From: Alloalcanivorax marinus
GTDB taxonomy: Bacteria > Pseudomonadota > Gammaproteobacteria > Pseudomonadales > Alcanivoracaceae
NCBI RefSeq assembly: GCF_016785095.1
Contig: NZ_JAEKJB010000004.1
Location: 62,001 to 126,000, forward strand
Direction of reading: 5' to 3'
DNA length: 64,000 bases
Both the position numbers and the translations under genes were made by a program. The notes beneath the pieces were generated by a model. The model was not told the DNA's origin, did not search any database, and was given only the letters and a program-made list of their open reading frames with translations. Each line of letters starts with the position of its first letter. Within the stretch, counting starts at the first letter, position 1. Shown here one piece after another: positions 31,499 through 40,615 of this stretch.

Positions 31499-33506
31499 AG
31501 CTCTCGACTTTCAACTCACCGCCCTGAACCGTCAACGCGCCTGCTTGCCCGTCCAACTCAGCCATCTGCCCGTCAACCACGCTGTGCATGATGTCGCTGA
31601 CACCCCACACCGCCGGAATCGCGCAGGCCAGCGCCAGGCTGGCGGCGGCGTTGAGCGGGTCGCGGCCGGCGATCACCAGACCGCCGGCCTGGGCCAGCCA
31701 GGGCACCCAGCTCGGGTCCACCTGATCCACCACCACGATGTCACCCGGGCGCAGCCGGTTCAGGGCCCAGGCGCTGCACAGCCGGCGTAGCGGCCCGGTC
31801 ACCCGCCCCGGTGCCAGGCCGGCGCCGCGCAGCACCGGGCTGGGGCGGCCACCGCCGCCGAAACCGAAACCGATGCGGTCCATCTTCCAGTCCGGCGCGC
31901 CGGCATGGGCATCCTCCAGATAACGCACCTTACGCTGGCCCAATACCTCGCCGGCGGCGGAGCCCGGCAGACGCCGCTCCATCCACAGTTCCCACAGCTC
32001 GTCGAAGTACAGAAAGAAGACATCGTCCGGGTGCGCCAGCAGCTTCTCCTGGACCAGCACCGCCGCCAGCCGCCGTAGCAACTCGCGCAGGTGGGCACCA
32101 AGCTGGAATCTCAGCGCCCGGGCGCGGCGCCATTGTCCCAGCAGCGGCGCCACGGTCGCGGACAGCGCCGCGCCGGCGCTCGAATCGAACTGACGCCGGG
32201 CGTGCCGCAGGCTTTGCCGCTGGGCCGGTTTCTCACTGAGCGGCGCGTGCACCGGATCGGCGCCCGGTCGCAAATCACTGGCATCGATAGCCGCCTCATC
32301 GTCGGCCAGCACCGCCACCAGCAGTGCCTGCTCAGAACCGCCTAGCAGCTGCGCCAGGGGGACCGGCCCGCGCTGGTGGACCAGCCCGTCGGGGACCGTC
32401 AGGTAAGCCAGGGCGCCCTCCTCCCGGGCCAGCCGCTCGCCGAGCCGATCCAGGGTCATAAGCGCCCGCCAAGCCCGCTCCCGGTCCAGAGGTGGCGACC
32501 GCCAGCGGCGCAGACGCCGCTCGACGCGGCCCAGCTCCCAGCCGGCGCGCCAGCGACTGGCGGGCCCCGGCGGCGCCGCCGGGGTTTCGCTCTCGCCCAC
32601 CGCTTCCAGCGGCTGCCAGGCCGGCGGCACCTTGTCGGCGACGCCCGGGTGGCGGCCCTGCAGACGGCGGAAGAATTCGCTGTTGGTATAAAGATGGCTT
32701 TGCTGGCGACGGTAGGGCTCCACCCGGGCCAGGTCCGCCCAGCCCTGGCGCGCCGCCAGCGGCGCCCAGAATTCGGTCTTCAGCCAGCGCCCGGCCAGGG
32801 TGTACCACAGCGGCGTGAGCGCCTGGTTGAACAGCGCCGGCGCGGCGCGGCGGGTCCAGACTTCCTTGGGCACCGGCAACGAGCCCACCGGCAGGGTCTG
32901 CAGCAGCCACAGGGTCTCGCCGTCGAAGATCCATTCACCGGCCTGGGGCCGCTCGAAGCGACGCCGCAATTGCTCACCCAGCGCCAGCAGTCGGGAAGCG
33001 CCGACCAGATCATCAAGCGCCGGTTCGTTGTCACCGCCATACACCAGCCGGCCCTGGTCATCGAAAATCAACCGCTGGCGCCGGTCATCACCCTCGGCGA
33101 CGCCCTCCACCACCATGTGCGAGAGATCCTGCCGCAACGGGTGCCGGGTGAACAGTACGCCGGCGGCGCGCTGACGAGGCAAGGCCTGCACCACCACCTG
33201 GTCAGGCGGCTCGGCGCGCTGGAACAGGGACCTCAGCGCCGCCGCCAGGGCTTCGTCGGAATCCAGGTTGACCAGGCTTTCCCGCTGCGAACCTTCGTTC
33301 ATGGCGCCCTGGTGCAAGACCCAGTAGCGATCCCCGGTGAACATGCGTGGCAGGCCGCGCAGGCGGCGCGTCAGGCCCGGGCCGTCCAGGGCCAGCACCG
33401 CCTCGCGGCTAATGCGCCAGCTCGGCGGCACCGGCAGGCCGGAGGCCGCCCAGCGTTGCACGTTCTCGCTCCCCCGCTCGTCGGCGGCCAATACTTCAAT
33501 GCTCAT
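31497..33506 (-). CDS. PEP-utilising-enzyme-like protein, catalytic His replaced
   Basis: 669 residues laid out like a small PEP synthase relative. The N-terminal ATP-grasp-like part (1-215) has FTGDRYWVLHQGAMNEGSQRES, AGVLFTRHP and WIFDGETLWLLQTLPV. A helical middle follows, then a C-terminal swivelling domain (555-665) with GDIVVVDQVDPSWVPWLAQAGG. In that last domain active enzymes have (L/T)-S-H-x-A; here the aligned residues read L-N-A-A-A, so the phosphohistidine is Ala620. The PEP barrel is absent. It follows the DUF1461 gene and the gsp genes after 31 bases. It is probably a non-catalytic or differently acting member; its role is unknown. Confidence 0.75.
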   Translation of the reverse strand: MSIEVLAADERGSENVQRWAASGLPVPPSWRISREAVLALDGPGLTRRLRGLPRMFTGDRYWVLHQGAMNEGSQRESLVNLDSDEALAAALRSLFQRAEPPDQVVVQALPRQRAAGVLFTRHPLRQDLSHMVVEGVAEGDDRRQRLIFDDQGRLVYGGDNEPALDDLVGASRLLALGEQLRRRFERPQAGEWIFDGETLWLLQTLPVGSLPVPKEVWTRRAAPALFNQALTPLWYTLAGRWLKTEFWAPLAARQGWADLARVEPYRRQQSHLYTNSEFFRRLQGRHPGVADKVPPAWQPLEAVGESETPAAPPGPASRWRAGWELGRVERRLRRWRSPPLDRERAWRALMTLDRLGERLAREEGALAYLTVPDGLVHQRGPVPLAQLLGGSEQALLVAVLADDEAAIDASDLRPGADPVHAPLSEKPAQRQSLRHARRQFDSSAGAALSATVAPLLGQWRRARALRFQLGAHLRELLRRLAAVLVQEKLLAHPDDVFFLYFDELWELWMERRLPGSAAGEVLGQRKVRYLEDAHAGAPDWKMDRIGFGFGGGGRPSPVLRGAGLAPGRVTGPLRRLCSAWALNRLRPGDIVVVDQVDPSWVPWLAQAGGLVIAGRDPLNAAASLALACAIPAVWGVSDIMHSVVDGQMAELDGQAGALTVQGGELKVES

Positions 33507-33537
33507 GGCGTTGGACTGTTGGTTGGAATATCAATGG

Positions 33538-34257
33538 TTATCGGCGAACACGCCGAACCAGCGCCAGGCCGCCACGATACAGCAACGGCGTGAGCACCAG
33601 TGTTCCCCCCACCAGAACCACGGCGATGCCACCGAACAGCACCGGTGCTTTCATCAGGGTGCTCATCAGCGAATCCTGCCAATAGAAGAACCATTCATGC
33701 TCGGCGGGGAACAACCAGATGTGGAACCGGTAGAACACCGCCGTGGGTCCGGCGACAAGCAGCCAACCTACCATAGCCAGCAACGGCGTCACAGCGACCA
33801 GCGCTCGGGCCCGCCAACCTGGTGGCGGCCGCGCCACCCGCATCCAGGCCAGGGGCAGCCACAGCAGCGCCGCCACCAGCAGCGCCCAGCGACCCAGGTC
33901 GATCAGTTGGGCCACATCCTGAAGGTGCAGCACCTCGGCATGGCGCAGCAGCGGAATATCGCGCCCTTGCCGATCCGGATAGGACAGCGCCGCCAGGCCC
34001 CGGCCACCATCGTGGACGGCAATACGGATATCGTGGAACAGGGCCTGGTGGGTGGCGGCGTCCAGATACTGGAAGTCGCGCCGGTGGTAGCGGTTAAGAG
34101 GGGCGTATTCCTCGATATGAGGGCCAATATCCAGGGCGTCGTACCAGAACGGGTAGCCGTAATCCATCTGCGCGTACAGGCCCCAGGTAATGCCCAGGGC
34201 CAGGGTCACGGTGGTCAGGCCATAGGCGAACCAAGCCGCCAGGGACAGTGCCTTCAT
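33538..34257 (-). CDS. DUF1461 integral membrane protein
   Basis: 239 residues with about four membrane helices (about 5-28, 125-145, 158-178, 208-230). A large external loop between the first two helices contains HRRDFQYLDAATHQALFHDIR. The segment FHIWLFPAEHEWFFYWQDSLMSTLMKAP has the aromatic and proline pattern of DUF1461 (TIGR01906) proteins. Function unknown. Its ATG follows the gspM stop with no gap (TGAATG), so it is almost certainly in the gsp message. Confidence 0.75.
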   Translation of the reverse strand: MKALSLAAWFAYGLTTVTLALGITWGLYAQMDYGYPFWYDALDIGPHIEEYAPLNRYHRRDFQYLDAATHQALFHDIRIAVHDGGRGLAALSYPDRQGRDIPLLRHAEVLHLQDVAQLIDLGRWALLVAALLWLPLAWMRVARPPPGWRARALVAVTPLLAMVGWLLVAGPTAVFYRFHIWLFPAEHEWFFYWQDSLMSTLMKAPVLFGGIAVVLVGGTLVLTPLLYRGGLALVRRVRR

Positions 34258-34782
34258 TCAGCGCGTCAGCGTGGCCCGCAGGGTGGCGGTGCCGGGTTTG
34301 TCCCCGGCGCTCATCTCCAGGGTGGCCAGGGTCAGGCCCTTTTGTTCCAAGGATTGCAGCCACATCAGCATCGGGCTGGCGGGCTGGTTCTCCAGCTGCA
34401 CGCGCACCGATTCATTGCCGTTGGGAGTGAAGCCCCGCAGGGTGAGCCCGTAGGACTGCGCCGAGCGGCTGATGTCGCTTACCCAGTTGCCGCCCAGCTG
34501 GTCGCCACCACCGGAGCGGTTGCCCCGGGCGGCGCGCACCGCGTCGGCGTTGTTCTCGATCCAGGCCAGGGTCTGCTGGTTGGCGATGTAGCGCTGGCGG
34601 GCGGACTCCCGGGCTTGCCAGCTCGGTTGCCAGACCAGCCAGTAGAGCACCGCCACCGCCAGCAGTACGGCGAGCAGTTGCAGGATGCGCTGCTCGCGGG
34701 TCTCGCGCTCCTGGTACCAGGCCATCGCCGGTGCCAGTTTCTTATCCAGTTCGTCACGCAGTTGCCGTACTTTCCGGTTCAT
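34258..34782 (-). CDS. gspM: Type II secretion protein GspM
   Basis: 174 residues. A cytoplasmic basic N terminus is followed by one membrane helix (about 33-53, LLAVLLAVAVLYWLVWQPSW) and a periplasmic ferredoxin-like domain with SYGLTLRGFTPNGNESVRV. GspM pairs with GspL in the inner-membrane platform. It overlaps gspL by four bases. The family varies greatly, so position is a main part of the call. Confidence 0.88.
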   Translation of the reverse strand: MNRKVRQLRDELDKKLAPAMAWYQERETREQRILQLLAVLLAVAVLYWLVWQPSWQARESARQRYIANQQTLAWIENNADAVRAARGNRSGGGDQLGGNWVSDISRSAQSYGLTLRGFTPNGNESVRVQLENQPASPMLMWLQSLEQKGLTLATLEMSAGDKPGTATLRATLTR

Positions 34783-35942
34783 CCCGCCTGCTCCACCTTG
34801 ACCCGCGCGGTGACGCCGCTGGCGCCGTTGCGGTAGTTGGCGATGGTGGCCTGCACGCCTTTTTCGCGCAGCGCGGTCTGCAGTTTCTCCACCTGATTGT
34901 ATTCCTTGGCGCCCAGATCCAGCAGCAGGCTGCCGTCGCGCTGATCGAACTGGATGCGCTTGGGCTCCACCTCGCTGGCGCCCAGGGTGGACGCCACCGC
35001 CGGCAGCACCGAGAACAGGGTGGCGCCGCCGCCATCGCCGCTGCTGCCCAGGCGCGCCAGGCGAGCCTCGAACTGACGGCGCAAGCCGGAGGTGGCGCGA
35101 TCACCGGGGAACAGGGACTGATAGAGTTTGGCGGCTTCGGCGAACGACTGATCAGCGGCCTGCTGATAGCGCCATTGCTGCGCCCAGACCGCCGCCAGGG
35201 CAATCAGAAACACCGCCGCGGCGAGGCCCGCCACCGGCTTCCAGGGCGCCCAGGGAGACGGGGCACCGCGCTGACTCTGGCGGGCCGCATAGGGCCCCTG
35301 CAGTATTTCCACGCCGCGTTCGGCGGCCAGGCCGGCGCGCAGACGGTCACACAGGGTGAGGTCGTCGTCCAGGCGGGTGAAGGGGCGCTCCTCGTCATGG
35401 TGCAGGGCGATCAGCGCTTCCCGTTGTTCGGCGTCGGCCACCAGCGCCTGATCCCGCTCCAGAATCAGGCCGCCCCAGTCCGGCACGCTGATCAGCACCG
35501 GGGTTTCCGGCGCCAGCAGGTCCGCGTCCACCCTCAGCCGGGCGGCGCGCACGCCGGCCTCCCGGCACACCGCGAGCAACGCTGCCAGAGCCTCGCGATT
35601 GATCACCGCCACCGGATAACGGCCATGCTCGGCCTTGCCGGTGGCGAACCACAACGCCTCCGGCGGCTCCAGCAATTGCTCCTCCAGCAGGTACGGCAGC
35701 ACCCGCTGCAGATGGCGGGCCTGCTTGCGGCTCAGGGTCACGCCGGTGAGCAGCGCCTCGGCGCTGGTGACCACGAGATCCACGGCGCCGCCGGCCCGCT
35801 CGTTGAGCGCCTGCCCCAGGGTCAGGCGCTCCGGCGTATCGCCGGCGCCCGCCTGGAACAGCACCATCGTCTCCTCGAGGCCGGCTTCCCGGTTCCGGCT
35901 GAAGGCCCCCGGGGCCAGATAGATCAAAGCTGAATCGGCCAA
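34779..35942 (-). CDS. gspL: Type II secretion protein GspL
   Basis: 387 residues. The cytoplasmic actin-like domain (1-230) binds the GspE ATPase and contains LPYLLEEQLLEPPEALWFA. One membrane helix (about 247-265, VAGLAAAVFLIALAAVWAQQ) and a periplasmic domain follow. It starts with TTG at 35942 with AAAGGA about 9 bases upstream. It links the ATPase to the membrane platform. Confidence 0.92.
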   Translation of the reverse strand: MADSALIYLAPGAFSRNREAGLEETMVLFQAGAGDTPERLTLGQALNERAGGAVDLVVTSAEALLTGVTLSRKQARHLQRVLPYLLEEQLLEPPEALWFATGKAEHGRYPVAVINREALAALLAVCREAGVRAARLRVDADLLAPETPVLISVPDWGGLILERDQALVADAEQREALIALHHDEERPFTRLDDDLTLCDRLRAGLAAERGVEILQGPYAARQSQRGAPSPWAPWKPVAGLAAAVFLIALAAVWAQQWRYQQAADQSFAEAAKLYQSLFPGDRATSGLRRQFEARLARLGSSGDGGGATLFSVLPAVASTLGASEVEPKRIQFDQRDGSLLLDLGAKEYNQVEKLQTALREKGVQATIANYRNGASGVTARVKVEQAG

Positions 35943-35954
35943 AATTCCCGTCCT

Positions 35955-37040
35955 TTACGTCCCTGGAATACTGTCTATCACATTGTTGTTGTCATCGCCC
36001 GCATTGTAGAAGGGATTGCAGGCCGGTTCGAGCGGCGACAGCAGCGGCTTCACCTGCCGGCTGTACACCTGGGTGCGATCGGCGCCCCCGCCGGCGGCGC
36101 GGCGTACCCGGCTCACCAGGCGGCTCAGGTCGCCGGCCACTTCCACGTCCACCATGATCTGGAAATACTCGCTGGCCACGCCGAGGCGTTTGCTAAGCGC
36201 CTGGCGCTGCTCCTCCTCCAGACTGGCGAACGGCTCCTCCTGCATCAAGGTAGCGACATCGAGGATCGGTTCTTCCTGGCGCAACCGCACCACCGCCTCG
36301 GCGGCCTCACCGCCGGCGTAGGGGCCAAGCACGGCGTCCAATACCGGCTGGGGGGCGGTGTTGAGGTTCAAGGTGGTGCCGGTGGGCAGCGCCGTGAACA
36401 GGCCCCACATGGCCGGGTCCGGAAACAAGTCGCCGACCTGGAAATCGCGCAGCGCGCGCAGCTCGCTTTCGTGGGCCACCGGCATGTTGGGAGTACGACG
36501 CAGGCGGTATTCGGCGTCTTCCGCGCCCTCCACCGCGTCGACGATATTATTGCTGTCGATCCAGTCGGCCATCTGGTTGGCCAGCAGGCTGGCCCGGGCC
36601 GGGTCCGGCAGGGTTTGTTCAAGCAGACGCTGGAGCATGTCGCGGGCCTCGTCGTCGCGCTGGAAACCAACCCCCTGTGCCTCCACCAGCCAGTTCAGAT
36701 TGAAGCGGCCCTGCAGGTCCTGGACGCTGGCGCTGAGCACCGCGTCCTCGTAGGGCGTGGGGGGCAGCTCCACCGCCCATTGCTCCTCCACGCAGTCGTC
36801 GACCTGCTGGTTCTCCTGGCGATCGCCCTCCAGATCGTCGTTGAGTCCCTGCACCGCCACCACCTCGGTGGCCATGGCGTACTGATAGCGCTTGTCCCAC
36901 TGCAACAGGTTTTCGGTGCGGGTACGGAAACGGTCCTGCCGGAACATCACCTCGGTGGTGATCGCCGCCAGAATGGCGAACAGCATAAGCACGATGATCA
37001 GGGCCATGCCGCGCTGCCGGGCCCGGCCCGCTCCGCTCAT
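35955..37040 (-). CDS. gspK: Type II secretion minor pseudopilin GspK
   Basis: About 361 residues. A prepilin-type leader ends at RQRG, followed by MALIIVLMLFAILAAITTEV; Glu at +5 is absent, as usual for GspK. A large globular domain with LQGRFNLNWLVEAQG and the SAM-like region follows. GspK caps the pseudopilus tip with GspI and GspJ. The start at 37040 gives an ATGA overlap with gspJ; an ATG three codons upstream is an alternative. Confidence 0.92.
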   Translation of the reverse strand: MSGAGRARQRGMALIIVLMLFAILAAITTEVMFRQDRFRTRTENLLQWDKRYQYAMATEVVAVQGLNDDLEGDRQENQQVDDCVEEQWAVELPPTPYEDAVLSASVQDLQGRFNLNWLVEAQGVGFQRDDEARDMLQRLLEQTLPDPARASLLANQMADWIDSNNIVDAVEGAEDAEYRLRRTPNMPVAHESELRALRDFQVGDLFPDPAMWGLFTALPTGTTLNLNTAPQPVLDAVLGPYAGGEAAEAVVRLRQEEPILDVATLMQEEPFASLEEEQRQALSKRLGVASEYFQIMVDVEVAGDLSRLVSRVRRAAGGGADRTQVYSRQVKPLLSPLEPACNPFYNAGDDNNNVIDSIPGT

Positions 37041-37675
37041 ACCGCCCATGGGTTCACCACCGTGCGGAAGAAGCGATGCAGCCGCTCACCGCTCTCCAGC
37101 TCGATTTCCACTTCCACGCTCTTGGGCAGCCGTTGTTGCCAGACCGGCGTGTTCATCAGCGCCGGCTCCGGCCAGAACTCCAGCCAGCCCCACTCACCGT
37201 CCTGGGTTTTGTCCAGATAGCGCACCTGGAACCGCTCCACCTTCCTGAGCAGAACGTCCTCCTGGTATTCGGTGGCCACGTTGGTGTCCAGCACCGGCCA
37301 GTAGCGGCGGTACAGGGTGTCCCCCTCGAGGGCGTACACCACCCGCTGCATCTCACTGCGACGGCGCAGCTGGAACGGATTGGACCAGCCCAGGCGGGTG
37401 AATTCCACGTAGTCGTCGCGTCCGAAAATGGCTGGCTGGGGGTCGCCATAGGGATCACGCACCGGGCGCGCGATCAACTGCTCGAAGTCCAGGGTCAGGT
37501 AGGTCACCGCCCGTTGCGCGCCCTCCAGTTCCGTGGCGCCCTCGCTGAGCATGTCCCGGTTGGCCAGGGCCCGGTTGAGGAACTCCACCGCCAGGACGTA
37601 CATCATCGCGAAGATGGCGATGGTGACCAGCACCTCGAGCAGAGTGAAGCCGCGCGCGCGTCGACGGTTCATCAT
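37037..37675 (-). CDS. gspJ: Type II secretion minor pseudopilin GspJ
   Basis: 212 residues. Prepilin motif RARGFTLLEVLVTIAIFAMMYVL with cleavage after Gly and Glu at +5. The globular domain contains RAVTYLTLDFEQLIARPVRDPYG, typical of GspJ. Overlaps gspI and gspK by four bases each. Confidence 0.93.
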   Translation of the reverse strand: MMNRRRARGFTLLEVLVTIAIFAMMYVLAVEFLNRALANRDMLSEGATELEGAQRAVTYLTLDFEQLIARPVRDPYGDPQPAIFGRDDYVEFTRLGWSNPFQLRRRSEMQRVVYALEGDTLYRRYWPVLDTNVATEYQEDVLLRKVERFQVRYLDKTQDGEWGWLEFWPEPALMNTPVWQQRLPKSVEVEIELESGERLHRFFRTVVNPWAV

Positions 37676-38139
37676 CCCCCCGTCAGATCCTGGCTGCCGC
37701 CACCGCCGCCATCACCGGCGCCGGGCTGCTGGAACTGGCCGTTGTCGTCGGCGGGCTTGCCGATCAGGCTGGCCAGCGTGTACATCGGGTCCCGCTCCTG
37801 ATCATCGATGATTTCCCCCACCTCGATGTCCACCCGGCGGGTGTCCGGATAGGGGCCGGCACTGACCTTGGCGCGCACCCACCACTCCCGGTCGCCCCGG
37901 GTGACGGTGCTGTCGGTGGTGCCGGTATTGGGCCATTGCTGGTAAACCTGCATCTCCACCAGCTTGTCCGCCGCCACCATGTAGGCCCGGCGGGTATCGT
38001 CGATACTCCGGTAGGCCACGGCGCTGGCGCCCAGTGTCTGGCTGAGCGTGACCATGGCCAGGGCCAGGATGGCCACGGCCAGCACCACCTCAACCAGGGT
38101 GAAACCGCCCTGCTGGCGGCGTCCCGCGCGGGCATTCAT
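37672..38139 (-). CDS. gspI: Type II secretion minor pseudopilin GspI
   Basis: 155 residues. Prepilin motif QQGGFTLVEVVLAVAILALAMVTL with Glu at +5, then AVAYRSIDDTRRAYMVAADKLVEM as in GspI. The C terminus is longer than usual and ends with a Gly-rich, probably disordered tail (PGAGDGGGGGSQDLTGG). It nucleates the tip complex with GspJ and GspK. Overlaps gspH and gspJ by four bases. Confidence 0.92.
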   Translation of the reverse strand: MNARAGRRQQGGFTLVEVVLAVAILALAMVTLSQTLGASAVAYRSIDDTRRAYMVAADKLVEMQVYQQWPNTGTTDSTVTRGDREWWVRAKVSAGPYPDTRRVDIEVGEIIDDQERDPMYTLASLIGKPADDNGQFQQPGAGDGGGGGSQDLTGG

Positions 38140-38888
38140 CGGTCGCCTCCCAGGAAGTCGTCGTCGATCAGCCGATCATCGTCGTCCGGTTTGTCGTCCG
38201 GGGCGGTGAGTGCCTCCTCGTCCTGCTCATTGTCCGGATCGCGCACCTGGCCCAGGGCGGTCAACCGCCGGCGGACTTCCAGATCAATGTCATCGCTGGA
38301 GCGCAGCGTCAGGGTGAGCGGCGTGGTTTCGCCGCTGGGGAAGAAGAACACCTGGGGCAGGACGTCATCGTCCTCGTCGTCCTCGTCTTGTGACCGCTCC
38401 CCGGCGCGGGCCCGCTCCTCTTCGAGCAAACCGCCCCGCCCTTCGTCGTCGTTACCGCCAAAGGGACTGTCGGAGACCAGGCGCTCGGCCACCTGATCCA
38501 GCCCCATGCGCTCTTCCTCGTCGGCGGGCAGGTCATCGAACTGCCAGGCCAGCTCCAGACCGGCGGGCAGCCGGCGGGCCTGCAGACCGTTGCCCTGGGC
38601 GGGCACGAACTGACGGGCGCCCACGTCGTAGACCAGCGGCGTCCAGCCCTGGTCGGTGAGACGCAGGGCCATCAGGCGGCCACCGAACAGGCTTTGTTCG
38701 TTAAGCAGGGTCAGGGTATCGGTGAGCCGGGCCACCTCGCCATCCAACTGGCGCTCGTCGTCCATCCACACCGGCACCACCAGTACCGCCAGGGACAGCA
38801 TGGCGATGAGCCCCACCACCACGAGGATTTCCAACAGGGTGAAGCCACCTTGCCGGTGGCTCCCCCTGGCGCCGCGCCGAACCCCCAT
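38136..38888 (-). CDS. gspH: Type II secretion minor pseudopilin GspH with acidic insertion
   Basis: 250 residues, long for GspH (commonly about 150-200). Prepilin motif RQGGFTLLEILVVVGLIAMLSLAV. The N-terminal half is normal. Residues about 120-180 hold an acidic insertion (SPFGGNDDEGRGGLLEEE, SQDEDDEDDDVL), and the C terminus is also Asp-rich (DDKPDDDDRLIDDDF). The family domain resumes between them with PQVFFFPSGETTPLTLTL. The insertions may bind calcium or be disordered. The reading frame is intact. Confidence 0.88.
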   Translation of the reverse strand: MGVRRGARGSHRQGGFTLLEILVVVGLIAMLSLAVLVVPVWMDDERQLDGEVARLTDTLTLLNEQSLFGGRLMALRLTDQGWTPLVYDVGARQFVPAQGNGLQARRLPAGLELAWQFDDLPADEEERMGLDQVAERLVSDSPFGGNDDEGRGGLLEEERARAGERSQDEDDEDDDVLPQVFFFPSGETTPLTLTLRSSDDIDLEVRRRLTALGQVRDPDNEQDEEALTAPDDKPDDDDRLIDDDFLGGDR

Positions 38889-38896
38889 GACCGGGA

Positions 38897-39328
38897 TCAG
38901 CCGTCGCTGTCGCGCCAGCTGATGTCCGTGTCGGTGCCATCACCGCCCTCGACACCGTCGGCGCCCAGGGAATACAGGTCGAAGGGACCGTCCACGCCGG
39001 GGCTGATGTAGACGTAGTCATTGCCCCAGGGGTCTTCCGGCAGGCTCGGCAGATAGCCGCCTTCCGGCCATTTCTTGGCGGATGCCTGGCGCTCCACCAG
39101 GGCGTTGAGGCCCTCCTCGGTGGATGGGTAGGTACCGTTGTTGAACTTGTACATGTCGAGCTGCTGGACGATGCGCGACATGTTGGTCTTGGCGATATCG
39201 ACCTTGGCCTGCTCCCCCTGGCCGATCACATTGGGGACGATCATGGCCGCCAGCAGGCCGATGATGGCCACCACCACCATGATTTCCAGCAGGGTGAAAC
39301 CGCCCTGCGCGCGTTGCATCGTTTTCAT
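38897..39328 (-). CDS. gspG: Type II secretion major pseudopilin GspG
   Basis: 143 residues. Prepilin motif AQGGFTLLEIMVVVAIIGLLAAMIVPNV with Glu at +5. The domain has AKTNMSRIVQQLDMYKFNNG and WPEGGYLPSLPEDPWGNDY, the conserved GspG signature including the calcium-binding end region. It forms the shaft of the pseudopilus. AAAGGTG lies before the ATG. A 63-base gap separates it from gspF. Confidence 0.96.
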   Translation of the reverse strand: MKTMQRAQGGFTLLEIMVVVAIIGLLAAMIVPNVIGQGEQAKVDIAKTNMSRIVQQLDMYKFNNGTYPSTEEGLNALVERQASAKKWPEGGYLPSLPEDPWGNDYVYISPGVDGPFDLYSLGADGVEGGDGTDTDISWRDSDG

Positions 39329-39391
39329 GAATCACCTTTTAGTATTGTCTGGAATTACATCCCTGTTGGACGGAGCGTGCGTGCCCGGCCC

Positions 39392-40615
39392 CTACCCCGC
39401 CATGAAATTGTTCATCTGCATGATCGGCAGCATCACCGCCAGAACGATCAGGATCACGAACCCGGCCATGACCAGCAACATCAGGGGCCCCAACAGTCCC
39501 ACCATGGTTTGGACCGTGCTGGTCAGTTCCCGTTCCTGATAATCCGCCGCCCGGCTGAGCATGTTGTCCAGTTCACCGCTGGCCTCGCCGCTGGCGATCA
39601 TCTGCACCAGCATCGGTGGGAAATAGCCGCTCTGCTCCAGAGCACGGCTGAGACTGCCGCCCTCGCGCACCCGGGCGGCGGCGGTCACCACCGCCTCTCG
39701 GATCGCCAGATTGCCGACCACCTGGGCGGCGATGAACAGGGCATCCACCAGAGGCACGCCGGAGCGGCCCAGGATACCGAGGGTGCTGGCCAGGCGGGCA
39801 CTGTCCGAGGCGCGCATCATGGTGCCGATCAGCGGCATGGCGGCCAGCCGCCGGTGCACGCGCATGCGAAACGCCGGTTCACGCAGGGCCCGGGAAAAGG
39901 CGATCGCGCCGCCAATCACCACCAGCGCCAGCAGCCAGCCCCAGGCGCGCACGAAATCGCTGAGCGCGATCACCGCCACGGTAATGAACGGCAGAGCCTG
40001 GTCCCGATTGGCGAACACCGCCACCATCTTGGGCACCACGAAGGCCATCAGGAAGCCGATCACCAGGGCGGAGAATATCATGATGAAGGCGGGATAAATC
40101 ATCGCCTGGCTCACCGAGCGACCGGTGTCGTCCCGGGTTTCCAGGTAGTCGGCCAGTTGCTCCAGGACCTGCTCCAGGTGGCCACTCTGCTCACCGGCGG
40201 CCACGGTGGCGCGGTACATCTCCGGGAAGGCGCGCGGGTACTCGGCCAGGGCGTGGGCCAGGCTGTAGCCCTCCAGGACCTTGCCGCGCACCGCCAGGAT
40301 GATCTTTTCCACCCGCACCTGGCCGGCTTGCTTGGCCACCGCCGACAGCGCCTGCTCCACCGGCAGGCCGGATTTGAGCAGAGTGGCGAGCTGGCGGGTG
40401 ATCAGGGCCTGCTCGCCGCCCTTGAGCTTGCCGGTGGCGGACAGGCGCGCGGACAGGCCGCCGCCGGCCTGGCGGTCCTTGGCCTCGGACACTTCCAGGG
40501 GCACCCAGCCCTTGTCGCGCAGTTGCTGGCGGATCTGCCGGGCGCTGTCCGCTTCCAGGGTGCCCCGTTTGACCTTGCCCCGGTGGTCCAGGGAGCGATA
40601 TTCGAACGCGGGCAT
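39392..40615 (-). CDS. gspF: Type II secretion inner-membrane platform protein GspF
   Basis: 407 residues with two T2SSF domains (about 70-195 and 275-395) and three membrane helices (about 170-195, 220-245, 375-400). Motifs LKSGLPVEQALSAVAKQAG and LGRSGVPLVDALFIAAQVVGN are the two repeat starts; FPPMLVQMIASGEASGELD is strongly conserved. The ATG overlaps the gspE stop by one base (TGATG), with AAGGAAG before it. Confidence 0.96.
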   Translation of the reverse strand: MPAFEYRSLDHRGKVKRGTLEADSARQIRQQLRDKGWVPLEVSEAKDRQAGGGLSARLSATGKLKGGEQALITRQLATLLKSGLPVEQALSAVAKQAGQVRVEKIILAVRGKVLEGYSLAHALAEYPRAFPEMYRATVAAGEQSGHLEQVLEQLADYLETRDDTGRSVSQAMIYPAFIMIFSALVIGFLMAFVVPKMVAVFANRDQALPFITVAVIALSDFVRAWGWLLALVVIGGAIAFSRALREPAFRMRVHRRLAAMPLIGTMMRASDSARLASTLGILGRSGVPLVDALFIAAQVVGNLAIREAVVTAAARVREGGSLSRALEQSGYFPPMLVQMIASGEASGELDNMLSRAADYQERELTSTVQTMVGLLGPLMLLVMAGFVILIVLAVMLPIMQMNNFMAG

